Source of the DNA: Fusobacterium sp.
GTDB lineage: Bacteria; Fusobacteriota; Fusobacteriia; Fusobacteriales; Fusobacteriaceae
Length of the DNA: 64,000 nt
Direction of reading: 5' to 3'
Assembly (NCBI RefSeq): GCF_032477075.1
Contig: NZ_JAWDXO010000014.1
Location: forward strand, 1-64,000
Shown here: piece by piece, positions 25,004 through 31,591 of the stretch
Layout of the letters: every line of letters starts with the position of its first letter
Position numbering within the stretch: position 1 is the stretch's first letter
The notes under the pieces: generated by a model
Database searches by the model: none
Seen by the model: only the letters and a program-made list of their open reading frames with translations
What the model was told of the DNA's origin: nothing
Made by a program: the position numbers and the translations under genes

Positions 25004-25070
25004 TTTTAGTGGAATATACCAAAACTATTATGTCGAGGGTAAACATTAATTTTGATACACTCCACTAAAA
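25004..25070 (-). promoter_or_regulatory. Long inverted repeat in the leader of the small cassette
   Basis: Two 21-nt arms (25004-25024 and 25050-25070; TTTTAGTGGA at the outer end) match at 18 positions around a 25-nt loop. All three differences become G-U pairs on the minus-strand RNA, so the leader of the leftward cassette can form a complete 21-bp hairpin. The bias points to selection at RNA level. Confidence 0.6.
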
Positions 25071-25090
25071 TAAAAATTTCCAAAAAATAA

Positions 25091-25124
25091 AGAGTCAAGA
25101 CTACATCACTGTAGCCCTGACTCT
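25091..25124 (-). terminator. Terminator of the zinc-ribbon gene
   Basis: A 15-bp stem (AGAGTCA...CTACA with a 4-nt loop) whose two imperfections are G-U pairs on the minus strand, followed on that strand by TTTATTTTTT. It lies 24 nt after the end of the leftward gene at 25148. Confidence 0.8.
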
Positions 25125-25147
25125 CCAATTAAAGCCTTGCCTTAAAT

Positions 25148-25399
25148 TTAGTTGTTTTTTAAATTAATTTCCACTTTTTCTCCACACTGGCATTTAAGAA
25201 CCATAATGTTCTTATCACTTTTTACTTTTACTTTAGTTGATATATCTATCCATCCTTTTTTAGTATAATAAATAAATTTATTACACTTTGAACAATATAC
25301 TTCTTTTTTTTCTGTAAAATCATTGTTAATTTTAATCACCTGCTTTGTTAATTTATTACCAGAACTTATCAATGCTGATAAATTCCAGAAATAAATCAA
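25148..25399 (-). CDS. Small zinc-ribbon protein, Com-like
   Basis: An 83-residue frame (start uncertain: TTG at 25399, or a GTG about 60 nt later). The recognisable part is a zinc ribbon: VYCSKCNKFIYYTKKGW then VLKCQCGEKVEI, that is CxxC...CxC. This pattern, at this size, resembles the Com regulator family of Mu-like phages, where Com activates translation of a DNA modification gene, and other small phage zinc ribbons. No mom-like gene follows. It stands alone with its own terminator, next to the control region. Family call is tentative. Confidence 0.5.
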   Translation of the reverse strand: MIYFWNLSALISSGNKLTKQVIKINNDFTEKKEVYCSKCNKFIYYTKKGWIDISTKVKVKSDKNIMVLKCQCGEKVEINLKNN

Positions 25400-25471
25400 A
25401 TTTTGACTGTTTGAATTATTTTCTCCAAAAAGTTATAATAATTTGAGGCTAGTACTTTTGGAGGAAAAGTG

Positions 25472-25906
25472 ATGGAAATTAAAGGTAAACTTATCAATTT
25501 TATTAAAAGTGGTGCTGTTCTTTGTTGTAAACCTAAACGATTGAGACTAATAAACAATGACTTGAATGTAATATATGGTGAGACCAACGCAAATAAAGGC
25601 ATTGAAATATGTTTCAAGTCTGAAAATATCAAAGAATATTTTTTAACTCGAGATAAAACACTTGTTCGTTGTACTTTAGCTATAGATACTCAAACTGATG
25701 ACCCTTTTCTTGATAAATGTTTTTCTATTGCAGAAGAGTATTTTTACAATCCTGAAACCAATAAAAAAATTTCTGTTTCTGTAAGAAGCCCTTTATTTAA
25801 GAAAGAACTTCAGTATTACGAAATATTTTTTAATGAAAATGAAGAATTTGTATTAGTTTTTGTTGTGGAAAATGTTGATTATAAAGAAAAATATATAATA
25901 CCTTAA
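25472..25906 (+). CDS. Hypothetical phage protein, lone rightward gene
   Basis: A 144-residue protein starting at ATG 25472 (GGAGG at 25460-25464). It runs against its leftward neighbours on both sides, so it is expressed from its own promoter, probably in the lysogen. The sequence is alpha/beta with aromatic-rich strands (ELQYYEIFFNENEEFVLVFV) and a CCKPKR segment near residue 19. No transmembrane segment or signal peptide is seen. I recognise no family. Its placement in the control region with independent expression is typical of a lysogenic-conversion (moron) gene. Confidence 0.55.
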   Translation: MEIKGKLINFIKSGAVLCCKPKRLRLINNDLNVIYGETNANKGIEICFKSENIKEYFLTRDKTLVRCTLAIDTQTDDPFLDKCFSIAEEYFYNPETNKKISVSVRSPLFKKELQYYEIFFNENEEFVLVFVVENVDYKEKYIIP

Positions 25907-25977
25907 AAAAATAAAATAATACTAGCCTTAATAATAATCTTTTATATTTCTTTTATATTTCTTTTATAGTTATTTTT

Positions 25978-26370
25978 TTAAAAATCATATAATCTTTTTT
26001 CATTCTCTTTGATTAGTTTGCAAATTTCTCTCTCCTCATTAGCATAGCTATCAGCTGTTTTTAATTCAGAGTAGAGTAAATTCAAAATTTTAACCCTACT
26101 TCTATTAAGAACCTCTCTTTTTATTTTTGGAGTATCTGAATACCTCATTGTTTCAGAAATAATATCTATTGTTTCTTTTGGATATTCTAGAATTAGTAAA
26201 AAGCGTTCTACAAAACCTAAGTGATAACCTCCATCATTTCCTGCTCTTTTTGCTAATTCCTCTAATAAAGCTGATGATGGAAGCTTTGGCAATACTTTTG
26301 AAATTTCTAATTCAATTTCCTTTTTAATGTTTGATGTATTTTCCATTTCTATAGCAATTTTTTCTGACAT
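25978..26370 (-). CDS. Hypothetical phage protein downstream of the PL-like promoter
   Basis: A 130-residue, mostly helical protein (MENTSNIKKEIELEISKVLP; KETIDIISETMRYSDTPKIK; REICKLIKENEKRLYDF) with AGGAGG before its ATG. It lies after the small HTH gene on the transcript that starts at the CI-controlled leftward promoter, so it would be made early after induction. No domain recognised. It could be an anti-repressor or host-takeover protein; nothing in the sequence decides. Confidence 0.55.
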   Translation of the reverse strand: MSEKIAIEMENTSNIKKEIELEISKVLPKLPSSALLEELAKRAGNDGGYHLGFVERFLLILEYPKETIDIISETMRYSDTPKIKREVLNRSRVKILNLLYSELKTADSYANEEREICKLIKENEKRLYDF

Positions 26371-26526
26371 TTAAATCATGCCTCCTTTTTTATTTTTTTT
26401 ATCATTTAAAACAATTCCTTGGATATATTCCTATTAAAAATTTGTAATCGATATTGCTCATAATTATTACCCTTCTCTTACTTAGCAAGATATAAAGTCT
26501 AATATTAAAATTTTTTATAAAATTCA

Positions 26527-26543
26527 ACTCTGAAAAACAGAGT
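26527..26543. promoter_or_regulatory. CI operator copy 1
   Basis: ACTCTGAAAAACAGAGT, an inverted repeat ACTCT/AGAGT with a 7-bp centre, identical over 16 of 17 bases to the copy in the rightward promoter. It lies 2 nt after the small HTH gene. Confidence 0.65.
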
Positions 26544-26545
26544 TT

Positions 26546-26770
26546 TTAAAATAAAAAATTTTGATGAAAAAAATTAGATATTCCTATTAGAAATTGGGAA
26601 GTTGGGAATTTTCCTCGTTTTAAATTATTTCTGTTTTTAGAAAAATTAACATCAGACATTCCAATAAAACTTGATATTTCAGTAGCTCTAATGTTTTTTT
26701 CTTTTATTAAAAATTCTAAATTTGAAGATATTTTCAATGAAATTTCCTTTTCTTTCTCTTTTATATTCAT
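26546..26770 (-). CDS. Small HTH protein, Cro/XRE-like
   Basis: A 74-residue protein started at the ATG at 26770, because AGGAGGA lies directly before it. Residues 20-60 (LKISSNLEFLIKEKNIRATE, ISSFIGMSDVNFSKNRNNLK) are a helix-turn-helix of the phage-repressor type. It is transcribed leftward from a near-perfect promoter (26794-26828) whose spacer holds a CI operator, and another operator copy follows its stop. So it should be silent in the lysogen and made on induction, like a Cro or an early regulator. The next gene on the transcript is at 25978-26370. Confidence 0.65.
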   Translation of the reverse strand: MNIKEKEKEISLKISSNLEFLIKEKNIRATEISSFIGMSDVNFSKNRNNLKRGKFPTSQFLIGISNFFHQNFLF

Positions 26771-26797
26771 TTTCCTCCTCCTAATTTTTATCACATT

Positions 26798-26826
26798 ATA
26801 CTCTGAAAATAAGAGTGAGTCAACAA
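26798..26826 (-). promoter_or_regulatory. Leftward early promoter (PL-like) with CI operator copy 2
   Basis: On the minus strand: TTGACT, a 17-nt spacer, then TATAAT. The spacer contains the operator ACTCTGAAAATAAGAGT (26800-26816 on the plus strand). CI binding there would block RNA polymerase. Drives the small HTH gene. Confidence 0.8.
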
Positions 26827-26852
26827 AAATATTCTTTTTATACTTTTAAGAA

Positions 26853-26881
26853 AAAACTCCCTTATTTAAAAAGGGAGTTTT
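26853..26881 (-). terminator. Terminator of the cI gene
   Basis: Perfect 11-bp stem AAAACTCCCTT/AAGGGAGTTTT with a 7-nt loop, followed on the minus strand by TTTTTT. It lies between the end of cI and the PL-like promoter and insulates the two transcripts. Confidence 0.85.
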
Positions 26882-26991
26882 AAAGATATATTATCAATGA
26901 TATTTTAATGTATATTTTCATTATATTTTTTCTCAGGATAAAGGATGTTGTTTCTGTTATTGGAAATATAATATTTGATTAGGTAAGAAAC

Positions 26992-27648
26992 TTATAAATT
27001 TCCTTCATATATAAATCTCATTGCTCTTCCTAAAATTTCAACAGAATTAGCTTGTGTATCGGATATATAAATATCATCATATTCTGGATTTACACTTTTT
27101 AATATCATCAAATTATTTTCTGCATTCCAAATTATTTTTTTTATAAAAATTTCATCATTAAACTTAATGATAAAAATTTTGTTTGGTACATACTCAAGTT
27201 GAAGTGGGTCTACAATCACAAAAGCTCCATCTTGAATTACTGGCTCCATTGAGTTCCCGATTACTTCAATGAGATAGCATCCTTCATGGAATCCATTCCT
27301 TCTTATTGTTTTAAGATGTGGATTTTCCTCGAAATTTATATACCCATTACCTGCACTAGCTTTAGCTTTCACTTCTATAGTTATGAAATCTTCTGTTGAT
27401 AAAATTCTTACATTTGATTTTTCTTTTGTTTCTCCACCAATAAATGCATTTCTTAATTCAATTTTTTCTTCTTTATTCAAAGCTAAAGCTTTTGCTATCT
27501 TGTTGAGAGTTGAAATTTTCCCGTTTCTTGCCCCTCTTTCGATATCTCCTATAGTTCCTGTACCTATCTCAGCTTTCTGGGCAAGTTCTTTTTGTGATAA
27601 ATTTCTTGATTCTCTAAATTTTTTTACCAATATAGCATAGCTTAACAT
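26992..27648 (-). CDS. CI-type prophage repressor (XRE plus S24/LexA-like)
   Basis: A 218-residue repressor. Residues 5-65 are an XRE helix-turn-helix (FRESRNLSQKELAQKAEIGT). Residues 95-215 are an S24 self-cleavage domain with the Ala-Gly cleavage site in KASAGNG (99-100), catalytic Ser133 in GNSMEP and Lys170 in EIFIKK. On SOS induction RecA should promote cleavage, which separates the DNA-binding and dimer parts. It is flanked by two promoters that both hold a 17-bp operator, and its own promoter has a degenerate copy over the start point (27661-27677), giving likely autoregulation. Confidence 0.92.
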   Translation of the reverse strand: MLSYAILVKKFRESRNLSQKELAQKAEIGTGTIGDIERGARNGKISTLNKIAKALALNKEEKIELRNAFIGGETKEKSNVRILSTEDFITIEVKAKASAGNGYINFEENPHLKTIRRNGFHEGCYLIEVIGNSMEPVIQDGAFVIVDPLQLEYVPNKIFIIKFNDEIFIKKIIWNAENNLMILKSVNPEYDDIYISDTQANSVEILGRAMRFIYEGNL

Positions 27649-27660
27649 TCTTATCCCTCC

Positions 27661-27683
27661 GCTCTGTTTATAAGAGAATTATA
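27661..27683 (-). promoter_or_regulatory. cI promoter region with degenerate operator
   Basis: TATAAT on the minus strand (27678-27683) is followed at once by GCTCTGTTTATAAGAGA (27661-27677 on the plus strand), which keeps CTCTG...AGAG of the operator. The -35 is weak. It fits a weak, self-limited maintenance promoter. Confidence 0.55.
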
Positions 27684-27724
27684 CCTTTTTTTATTTCTTT
27701 TTACGATAAAATTTAATAAAACTA

Positions 27725-27753
27725 TTGACATTCTCTGAAAAACAGAGTAAACT
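27725..27753 (+). promoter_or_regulatory. Rightward early promoter (PR-like) with CI operator copy 3
   Basis: TTGACA (27725-27730), 17-nt spacer, TAAACT (27748-27753). The operator TCTCTGAAAAACAGAGT (27732-27748) fills the spacer. It drives the rightward early operon starting at 27872. Confidence 0.8.
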
Positions 27754-27793
27754 CTTTTTAAAAGCTTTTAAAATATATTTTTTTAACTCTTTC

Positions 27794-27810
27794 ACTCTGA
27801 AAACACGAGT
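27794..27810. promoter_or_regulatory. CI operator copy 4
   Basis: ACTCTGAAAACACGAGT lies about 40 nt after the PR-like -10 box. Its position in the transcribed leader suits cooperative binding or a roadblock with copy 3, 62 bp upstream. Confidence 0.65.
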
Positions 27811-27871
27811 GAAAATAAAAGAAGTAATATTAGCCAAAGAAAATATTTATAAAAAATACAAGGAGCCGCGT

Positions 27872-28081
27872 ATGAAACTAAAAAAACTAGCACTAAAAAC
27901 AATAGAAAAAATCGAAAGTTCTGAAATTCAAGAAAAGTGTACTAATCATAACAGCACTTGGGAAGAAACTAAAGAATTGTTTTTGAAGGAAGCTGAGAAA
28001 GGAGATGAGATCTTCTGGGAAGCATTAGGAAATTTTGAAAAGGTCATAGTAGAAGAGAACAAAAAATTCCAAAAGATCTAA
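27872..28081 (+). CDS. First early gene, small protein with a paralogue at 31064
   Basis: A 69-residue protein starting at ATG 27872 with AGGAG before it; a TTG at 27725 is part of the promoter -35 box and is not a start. It is acidic and helical. Residues 13-57 (IEKIESSEIQEKCTNHNSTW, EETKELFLKEAEKGDEIFWE) align with the protein at 31064-31330 (ELEIEERCINYNDSWENTKQ), so the phage carries two members of one unknown family. As the first gene after PR it should be made immediately on induction. It lacks an obvious HTH. A degenerate copy of the 19-bp palindrome (16 of 19) lies in it at 27909-27927. Confidence 0.65.
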   Translation: MKLKKLALKTIEKIESSEIQEKCTNHNSTWEETKELFLKEAEKGDEIFWEALGNFEKVIVEENKKFQKI

Positions 28082-28127
28082 AGAAGGATATTTGGATTAG
28101 GAATAATTAAAGAAGATATTAAAAAAC

Positions 28128-28157
28128 AAGAGGAAGTCTTTGTTTAAACTTCCTCTT
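28128..28157 (+). terminator. Terminator after the first early gene
   Basis: Ten-bp stem AAGAGGAAGT/ACTTCCTCTT with a 10-nt loop, followed by TTTGAG. It would stop PR transcription after one gene unless antiterminated, and also works for the opposite strand. Confidence 0.65.
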
Positions 28158-28303
28158 TGAGTGAAAAACTATTCAATTCATTTTTATAACTAAAGTTTAT
28201 CATAATTATTTAAAAAATTCAAATTTCACTAAAATTTTTTAAACAAAATAAAAAATCTCTTACAAATAGTAAGAGATACAGTATTTTATAAAGGGGTGGA
28301 TAA

Positions 28304-28402
28304 TTATTTCTTTTGTACAGGTGGCTTAACAGTTGTTGGATGATTTCCTGTGGCTATCTCTGCATTATTTTCTACTTTGTGATCGGTAGTAGTTTTTGAC
28401 AT
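28304..28402 (-). CDS. 32-residue polar peptide downstream of the DUF6338 gene
   Basis: A short gene with a strong AGGAGGG ribosome site before ATG 28402. The product is hydrophilic, with many Thr, His, Asn and Pro (GNHPTTVKPPVQKK at the end) and no hydrophobic segment. It follows the membrane protein gene at 28431 by 28 nt in the same direction, so the two are one transcript. Leftward orientation within the rightward early block suggests separate, lysogenic expression. A small partner or immunity peptide is possible. Confidence 0.5.
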   Translation of the reverse strand: MSKTTTDHKVENNAEIATGNHPTTVKPPVQKK

Positions 28403-28430
28403 TTTTATCCCTCCTTTTTCCAAGAGAATA

Positions 28431-29042
28431 TTATTTGTGAAATTCAAGAACAATATCTTCAGGCTTTTCACAAAGATAAAGAGCTTCCAAACTATAACTT
28501 GGAGTATCCTTATTATCAAAATAAGCAGTAACTTCTTTAATCAAGATTTCAAAATTTTCTTGTTCTGTAACATTTATTGCTTTAAGGTACCCGATATATA
28601 CTTGCTCTTTGTTTTGATATCTGACTGATACCCATTTGTTACATAATCCATTTATTTCTTTATCAGTTGAAGAAATAAGACCTTGTAATAGATATTTTTT
28701 TCCTAGCTTATTTGATAACTTATACTTTCTTAAAGTAAGGTGATATAGTTCTTTATTGATTATATAAATCACTATTAAAGAATATATCAAAGCTAAAAAT
28801 AAAGCTGCTGCTATTTCTTTAGGTAATATCAATGGATTTTTGCTTAACAAAGTATTGAATATCTGTCCTTTTCCAAAAATATTCAGTGGAAGATAACATA
28901 ATGTTCCTAAAACAAATGAATAAGCTATTCCTTCATTTATTTCAAGTTTTTTTTCACTAGCAATAGCAAAATTTATTAAAATGACTCCTGCTATTCCTGG
29001 AAGAAAAATAAAAAGTAATTGAATAAGATTGTTTGTTTCCAT
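28431..29042 (-). CDS. DUF6338-type membrane protein, candidate superinfection-exclusion gene
   Basis: A 203-residue protein (start ATG 29042; another ATG lies 6 nt before). Three or more hydrophobic segments lie in the first 105 residues (LIQLLFIFLPGIAGVILINF; GIAYSFVLGTLCYLPLNIFG; EIAAALFLALIYSLIVIYII), then a soluble C-terminal part of about 90 residues with a beta-rich end (VSVRYQNKEQVYIGYLKAIN). This matches the DUF6338 pattern. It is transcribed against the surrounding early genes, a classic moron position. Function is not known; protection against other phages is an inference from location and membrane topology. Confidence 0.65.
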   Translation of the reverse strand: METNNLIQLLFIFLPGIAGVILINFAIASEKKLEINEGIAYSFVLGTLCYLPLNIFGKGQIFNTLLSKNPLILPKEIAAALFLALIYSLIVIYIINKELYHLTLRKYKLSNKLGKKYLLQGLISSTDKEINGLCNKWVSVRYQNKEQVYIGYLKAINVTEQENFEILIKEVTAYFDNKDTPSYSLEALYLCEKPEDIVLEFHK

Positions 29043-29167
29043 GTGCATCCTCTCCTTTATTAAATACTGTATCTTATTATAACATTTTTATTTTCATATT
29101 CTAAATAAAAAGCTTCAAAGAGGCTGAGATAAATTAGAAAAGCAAATTTAATTATAATGGAGGTTTT

Positions 29168-29314
29168 ATGACAATTAAAGAATTACATTATTTGGTTAAG
29201 ATTTTTGGAAATAAAAAAGGTATTGAAATAAAAGAAGTTTTTAAGGAATTTAAGGAATTGCAAAAAAGAATGCCAGGATTAAAAACTGATACTCATATGC
29301 TTCTAGTTTCATAA
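29168..29314 (+). CDS. 48-residue phage protein before the replication gene
   Basis: A short frame with ATG 29168 and GGAGG at 29159-29163. It encodes a basic helical protein beginning MTIKELHYLVKIFGNKKGIE and ending THMLLVS. It precedes the replication initiator by 33 nt in the same direction. Good ribosome site and host-like codon use support a real gene; no function is visible. Confidence 0.5.
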   Translation: MTIKELHYLVKIFGNKKGIEIKEVFKEFKELQKRMPGLKTDTHMLLVS

Positions 29315-29347
29315 AAATTAAAAAAATAGGGATGAAAGGAGATATGA

Positions 29348-30208
29348 ATGGAAAATAGATTTATTTTAAAAAAGAAAACTAAGAAAAATTTTACTATTAT
29401 AAACAATGAAATTCTTCATGATGAAGAACTTTCATGGGAAGCCAAAGGAGTAGCTTGTTTTTTGCTTAGTAAACCTGAAGATTGGGAAATAAGTGTTTCT
29501 GCTCTTTCAAATATTCATGGTGGGAGAGATAAAATAAGAAAAATTTTTACTGAATTGATGAATACAGGTTATATGTATAAAAGTCAAAACCGGAGTAAAA
29601 GAGGGAAATTTTCTAGCAATATAATATATCTTTCCGATTGTAAAGAATACTTAATTACAGAAATAATCTCTAAAGAAGAAGTCCAGCCGTTGCCTGAAAA
29701 TCCGTTTACGGTTAAACCGTTGACGGAAAACACGCCACAACTAAGAACTGATATTAACAAAAAACTGAATATACAAAAAACTACTACTACTAAAAAAAGT
29801 AGTAGTAGCAATGAATATGATTTTTTAAATAATATTCCTATCAGTACAGCTACAAAATTAAATATTAGAAAAAATATTGATGGCTTAACATTAGAAAATT
29901 TTTATGAAATTTTTTCTAAGACTGAAAAAGAATTTACCAATGGTAAAATAGAAAATTTTGAAGCTGTATTATACAAAGCCTTAAAAGGAGAATGGACATT
30001 TACTATAACAGAAAAAATAGTATCAGAAGAGCAATTAAGAAATAAAGCAAGGAAAATTTGTAATTATTGGATAGCTTCTCCTTACTCAGCTAATGAAAAA
30101 ATTGAAAATTTTCTTAAAGACACAGCAGACTTACCAATTGAAATCATAGAAGAATATAAAAATAAATTGATTAAATTTTTAAAGGAGAATGAGGAGTTGA
30201 TAGAGTGA
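29348..30208 (+). CDS. Phage replication initiator, winged-helix N-terminus
   Basis: A 286-residue protein. Residues 15-95 form a winged helix of the HTH_36 type (NEILHDEELSWEAKGVACFL; PEDWEISVSALSNIHGGRDK; ELMNTGYMYKSQNR), as in many phage and plasmid initiators. The linker (100-155) is low complexity with PLPEN-PFTVK-PLTEN and a TTTTKKSSSS run. The C-terminal part is helical and DnaD-like. The DNA coding for the linker holds three 15-bp iterons and a perfect hairpin, so the gene likely contains its own origin, as lambda O does. Confidence 0.75.
   Translation: MENRFILKKKTKKNFTIINNEILHDEELSWEAKGVACFLLSKPEDWEISVSALSNIHGGRDKIRKIFTELMNTGYMYKSQNRSKRGKFSSNIIYLSDCKEYLITEIISKEEVQPLPENPFTVKPLTENTPQLRTDINKKLNIQKTTTTKKSSSSNEYDFLNNIPISTATKLNIRKNIDGLTLENFYEIFSKTEKEFTNGKIENFEAVLYKALKGEWTFTITEKIVSEEQLRNKARKICNYWIASPYSANEKIENFLKDTADLPIEIIEEYKNKLIKFLKENEELIE
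29687..29731 (+). repeat. Three 15-bp iterons, predicted phage origin
   Basis: CCGTTGCCTG (29687), CCGTTTACGG (29702) and CCGTTGACGG (29717) start exactly 15 bp apart. The second and third share CCGTTKACGG and are near-palindromic. They are GC-rich in a DNA that is otherwise about 70 percent AT and lie in the middle of the initiator gene. Confidence 0.65.
29781..29808. repeat. Perfect 11-bp hairpin beside the iterons
   Basis: CTACTACTACT and AGTAGTAGTAG are separated by six A residues. It encodes a Thr-Lys-Ser run in the linker of the initiator. Its place 50 bp after the iterons fits a cruciform or unwinding element of an origin. Confidence 0.6.
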
Positions 30209-30420
30209 GTAAAGTTATAAAAATGAAAATGTCTATACCAGAATGGAATTATGTTTGTGATGTATGTAAAAGACTTAGCATAGATCCACATCAGTATGAA
30301 GAAGTAGAAAATTATGGAAGATTAATATTTCATTTAACAAAATTAGATATAGTAGGACATCATGGAGCTATACCTCCAAATCCTGCTGATTATAATGAAG
30401 GAGGAAAATATGAAAATTAA
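30205..30420 (+). CDS. Hypothetical early protein
   Basis: A 71-residue protein with a GTG start that overlaps the stop of the initiator gene (GTGA), preceded by GAGGAG. It contains YVCDVCKRLSIDPHQYEEVE, where a CxxC pair and a His might bind a metal, and a C-terminal HHGAIPPNPADYNEGG. No family known to me. Coupling to the initiator suggests a replication accessory role. Next gene begins inside its 3' end. Confidence 0.5.
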   Translation: MSKVIKMKMSIPEWNYVCDVCKRLSIDPHQYEEVENYGRLIFHLTKLDIVGHHGAIPPNPADYNEGGKYEN

Positions 30421-30757
30421 GCACATACAAAATTATAGTGAAATAGAATTTTTTCTATTTGAATCTTTAAAATATACAAAAGCTGATTTAAGAAATTTGG
30501 AAGAATGGGAAAAAGAGTTTCTTTTTGAAAGAGCAAAAGAACTAAAAATAGATAATCTTGGTTATTGGTTTGAAAATTTCTATGCAACTTATAAAAAAAG
30601 AAAAGCAACATTTTCAAATTGTAAAAGAGTTATTGACCTTGTTAATAAAGTTACATATAGAAGTCTTTCTGAACTGGCTATTAAAGAAAAAGTTTCTATT
30701 AATACAGTAAGAAAAATTGTAAAAGAAAATCCAGATAAATATGAAATAGCAGCATAA
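30410..30757 (+). CDS. Early protein with C-terminal helix-turn-helix
   Basis: A 115-residue protein from ATG 30410 (AAGGAGG before it). The last 35 residues, SLSELAIKEKVSINTVRKIV KENPDKY in outline, form a clear helix-turn-helix of the Fis/terminase type, preceded by a charged helical part with aromatic residues (GYWFENFYATYKKRK). It overlaps the end of the preceding frame by 11 nt. A role as early transcription regulator is plausible; a direct target cannot be read from the sequence. Confidence 0.55.
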   Translation: MKIKHIQNYSEIEFFLFESLKYTKADLRNLEEWEKEFLFERAKELKIDNLGYWFENFYATYKKRKATFSNCKRVIDLVNKVTYRSLSELAIKEKVSINTVRKIVKENPDKYEIAA

Positions 30758-30766
30758 GGAGAAAAT

Positions 30767-31054
30767 ATGAACATCTATAAAATTGCAAAATATGAAACTG
30801 ATACTTATTTTTTCTTTCTTGATTCAATAAATTTAGAAAAAAAATCAATTATAATTTTAAGTTATTGCCCAATTTTTAAAAGAAATGGATCCAAGGTTAC
30901 TGTAGGAGAACTTAAAAAAGATACAAAAACTTATCCCAGTAATGTATCTAGAGCTAAAATTGAAAAAGACATAAAAGAAATATCTGGTTGTAAAACCTTT
31001 AAAATTCTACTCTATGACAAAACCAAACAAAAATATAAAAATGATGAGGAGTGA
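30767..31054 (+). CDS. Hypothetical early protein
   Basis: A 95-residue basic protein with an AAGGAG site before its ATG. The first half is aromatic-rich and beta-like (YKIAKYETDTYFFFLDSINL), the second half is lysine-rich and helical. No domain recognised. Placed in a run of small early genes of unknown role between the HTH protein and the 31064 paralogue. Confidence 0.5.
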   Translation: MNIYKIAKYETDTYFFFLDSINLEKKSIIILSYCPIFKRNGSKVTVGELKKDTKTYPSNVSRAKIEKDIKEISGCKTFKILLYDKTKQKYKNDEE

Positions 31055-31063
31055 AAATAGATT

Positions 31064-31330
31064 ATGAAAATTAAACATAAAAAATATAAAAATATTTCTA
31101 TTAATCAAAAAAAAGACGAAAACTATAATCTTGATTTAAGATTAATGGCTAGTTGGTTAGTTAAAATAATCCAAGAACTGGAAATTGAAGAAAGATGTAT
31201 AAATTATAATGATAGCTGGGAAAATACAAAACAACTATTTTTTAAAGCAGCTATAAAAGGAAAACATAATCCTGTCTTTTGGGAAAATATTGAGAATTTC
31301 TCAAAACTTATAAAAGATTTTACAAATTAG
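31064..31330 (+). CDS. Small early protein, paralogue of the 27872 gene product
   Basis: An 88-residue protein. After a basic N-terminus, residues 38-80 align with the first early gene product: ERCINYNDSWENTKQLFFKA versus EKCTNHNSTWEETKELFLKE, followed in both by K-G and F-W-E. The conserved core has one Cys, N-N/D-S-x-W-E-x-T-K and F-W-E. The two genes lie in the same operon direction about 3 kb apart. The family is unknown to me. Confidence 0.55.
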   Translation: MKIKHKKYKNISINQKKDENYNLDLRLMASWLVKIIQELEIEERCINYNDSWENTKQLFFKAAIKGKHNPVFWENIENFSKLIKDFTN

Positions 31331-31342
31331 TTGGAGGAAACA

Positions 31343-31591
31343 ATGGAAAAAAGAATATCAATAGCAGAAATAGCAAACTTTTTGAATAAATTATCTGGAA
31401 TTGTAGCAAATTCAAATAATGAATCATTTTTGATGTTTTTAACAAGTTCATGTAAGGTAAAAGTTATTAATAATAATGGAAATATGGAATTTTATATCTA
31501 CCATCCTAAAGCAGATCTAAATAAAAAGTTCAATAAAATAGCAGCTGGGAAAGAAATATATAAATTAACTAAAGGAAAGGTGATGATATGA
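31343..31591 (+). CDS. Hypothetical early protein before parA
   Basis: An 82-residue protein from ATG 31343; GGAGG lies at 31332-31336, so the TTG at 31331 is not the start. It begins EKRISIAEIANFLNKLSGIV and has a beta-rich middle (VKVINNNGNMEFYIYHPKAD). Its stop overlaps the ATG of the parA frame (ATGA), so it is coupled to the partition pair and may be part of that cassette. Confidence 0.5.
   Translation: MEKRISIAEIANFLNKLSGIVANSNNESFLMFLTSSCKVKVINNNGNMEFYIYHPKADLNKKFNKIAAGKEIYKLTKGKVMI

Noticed and set aside
25937..25975. Tandem TTTTATATTTC units as a possible control repeat
   Set aside because: Three short copies in extreme AT-rich DNA; likely simple-sequence drift and not symmetric or conserved in the window.
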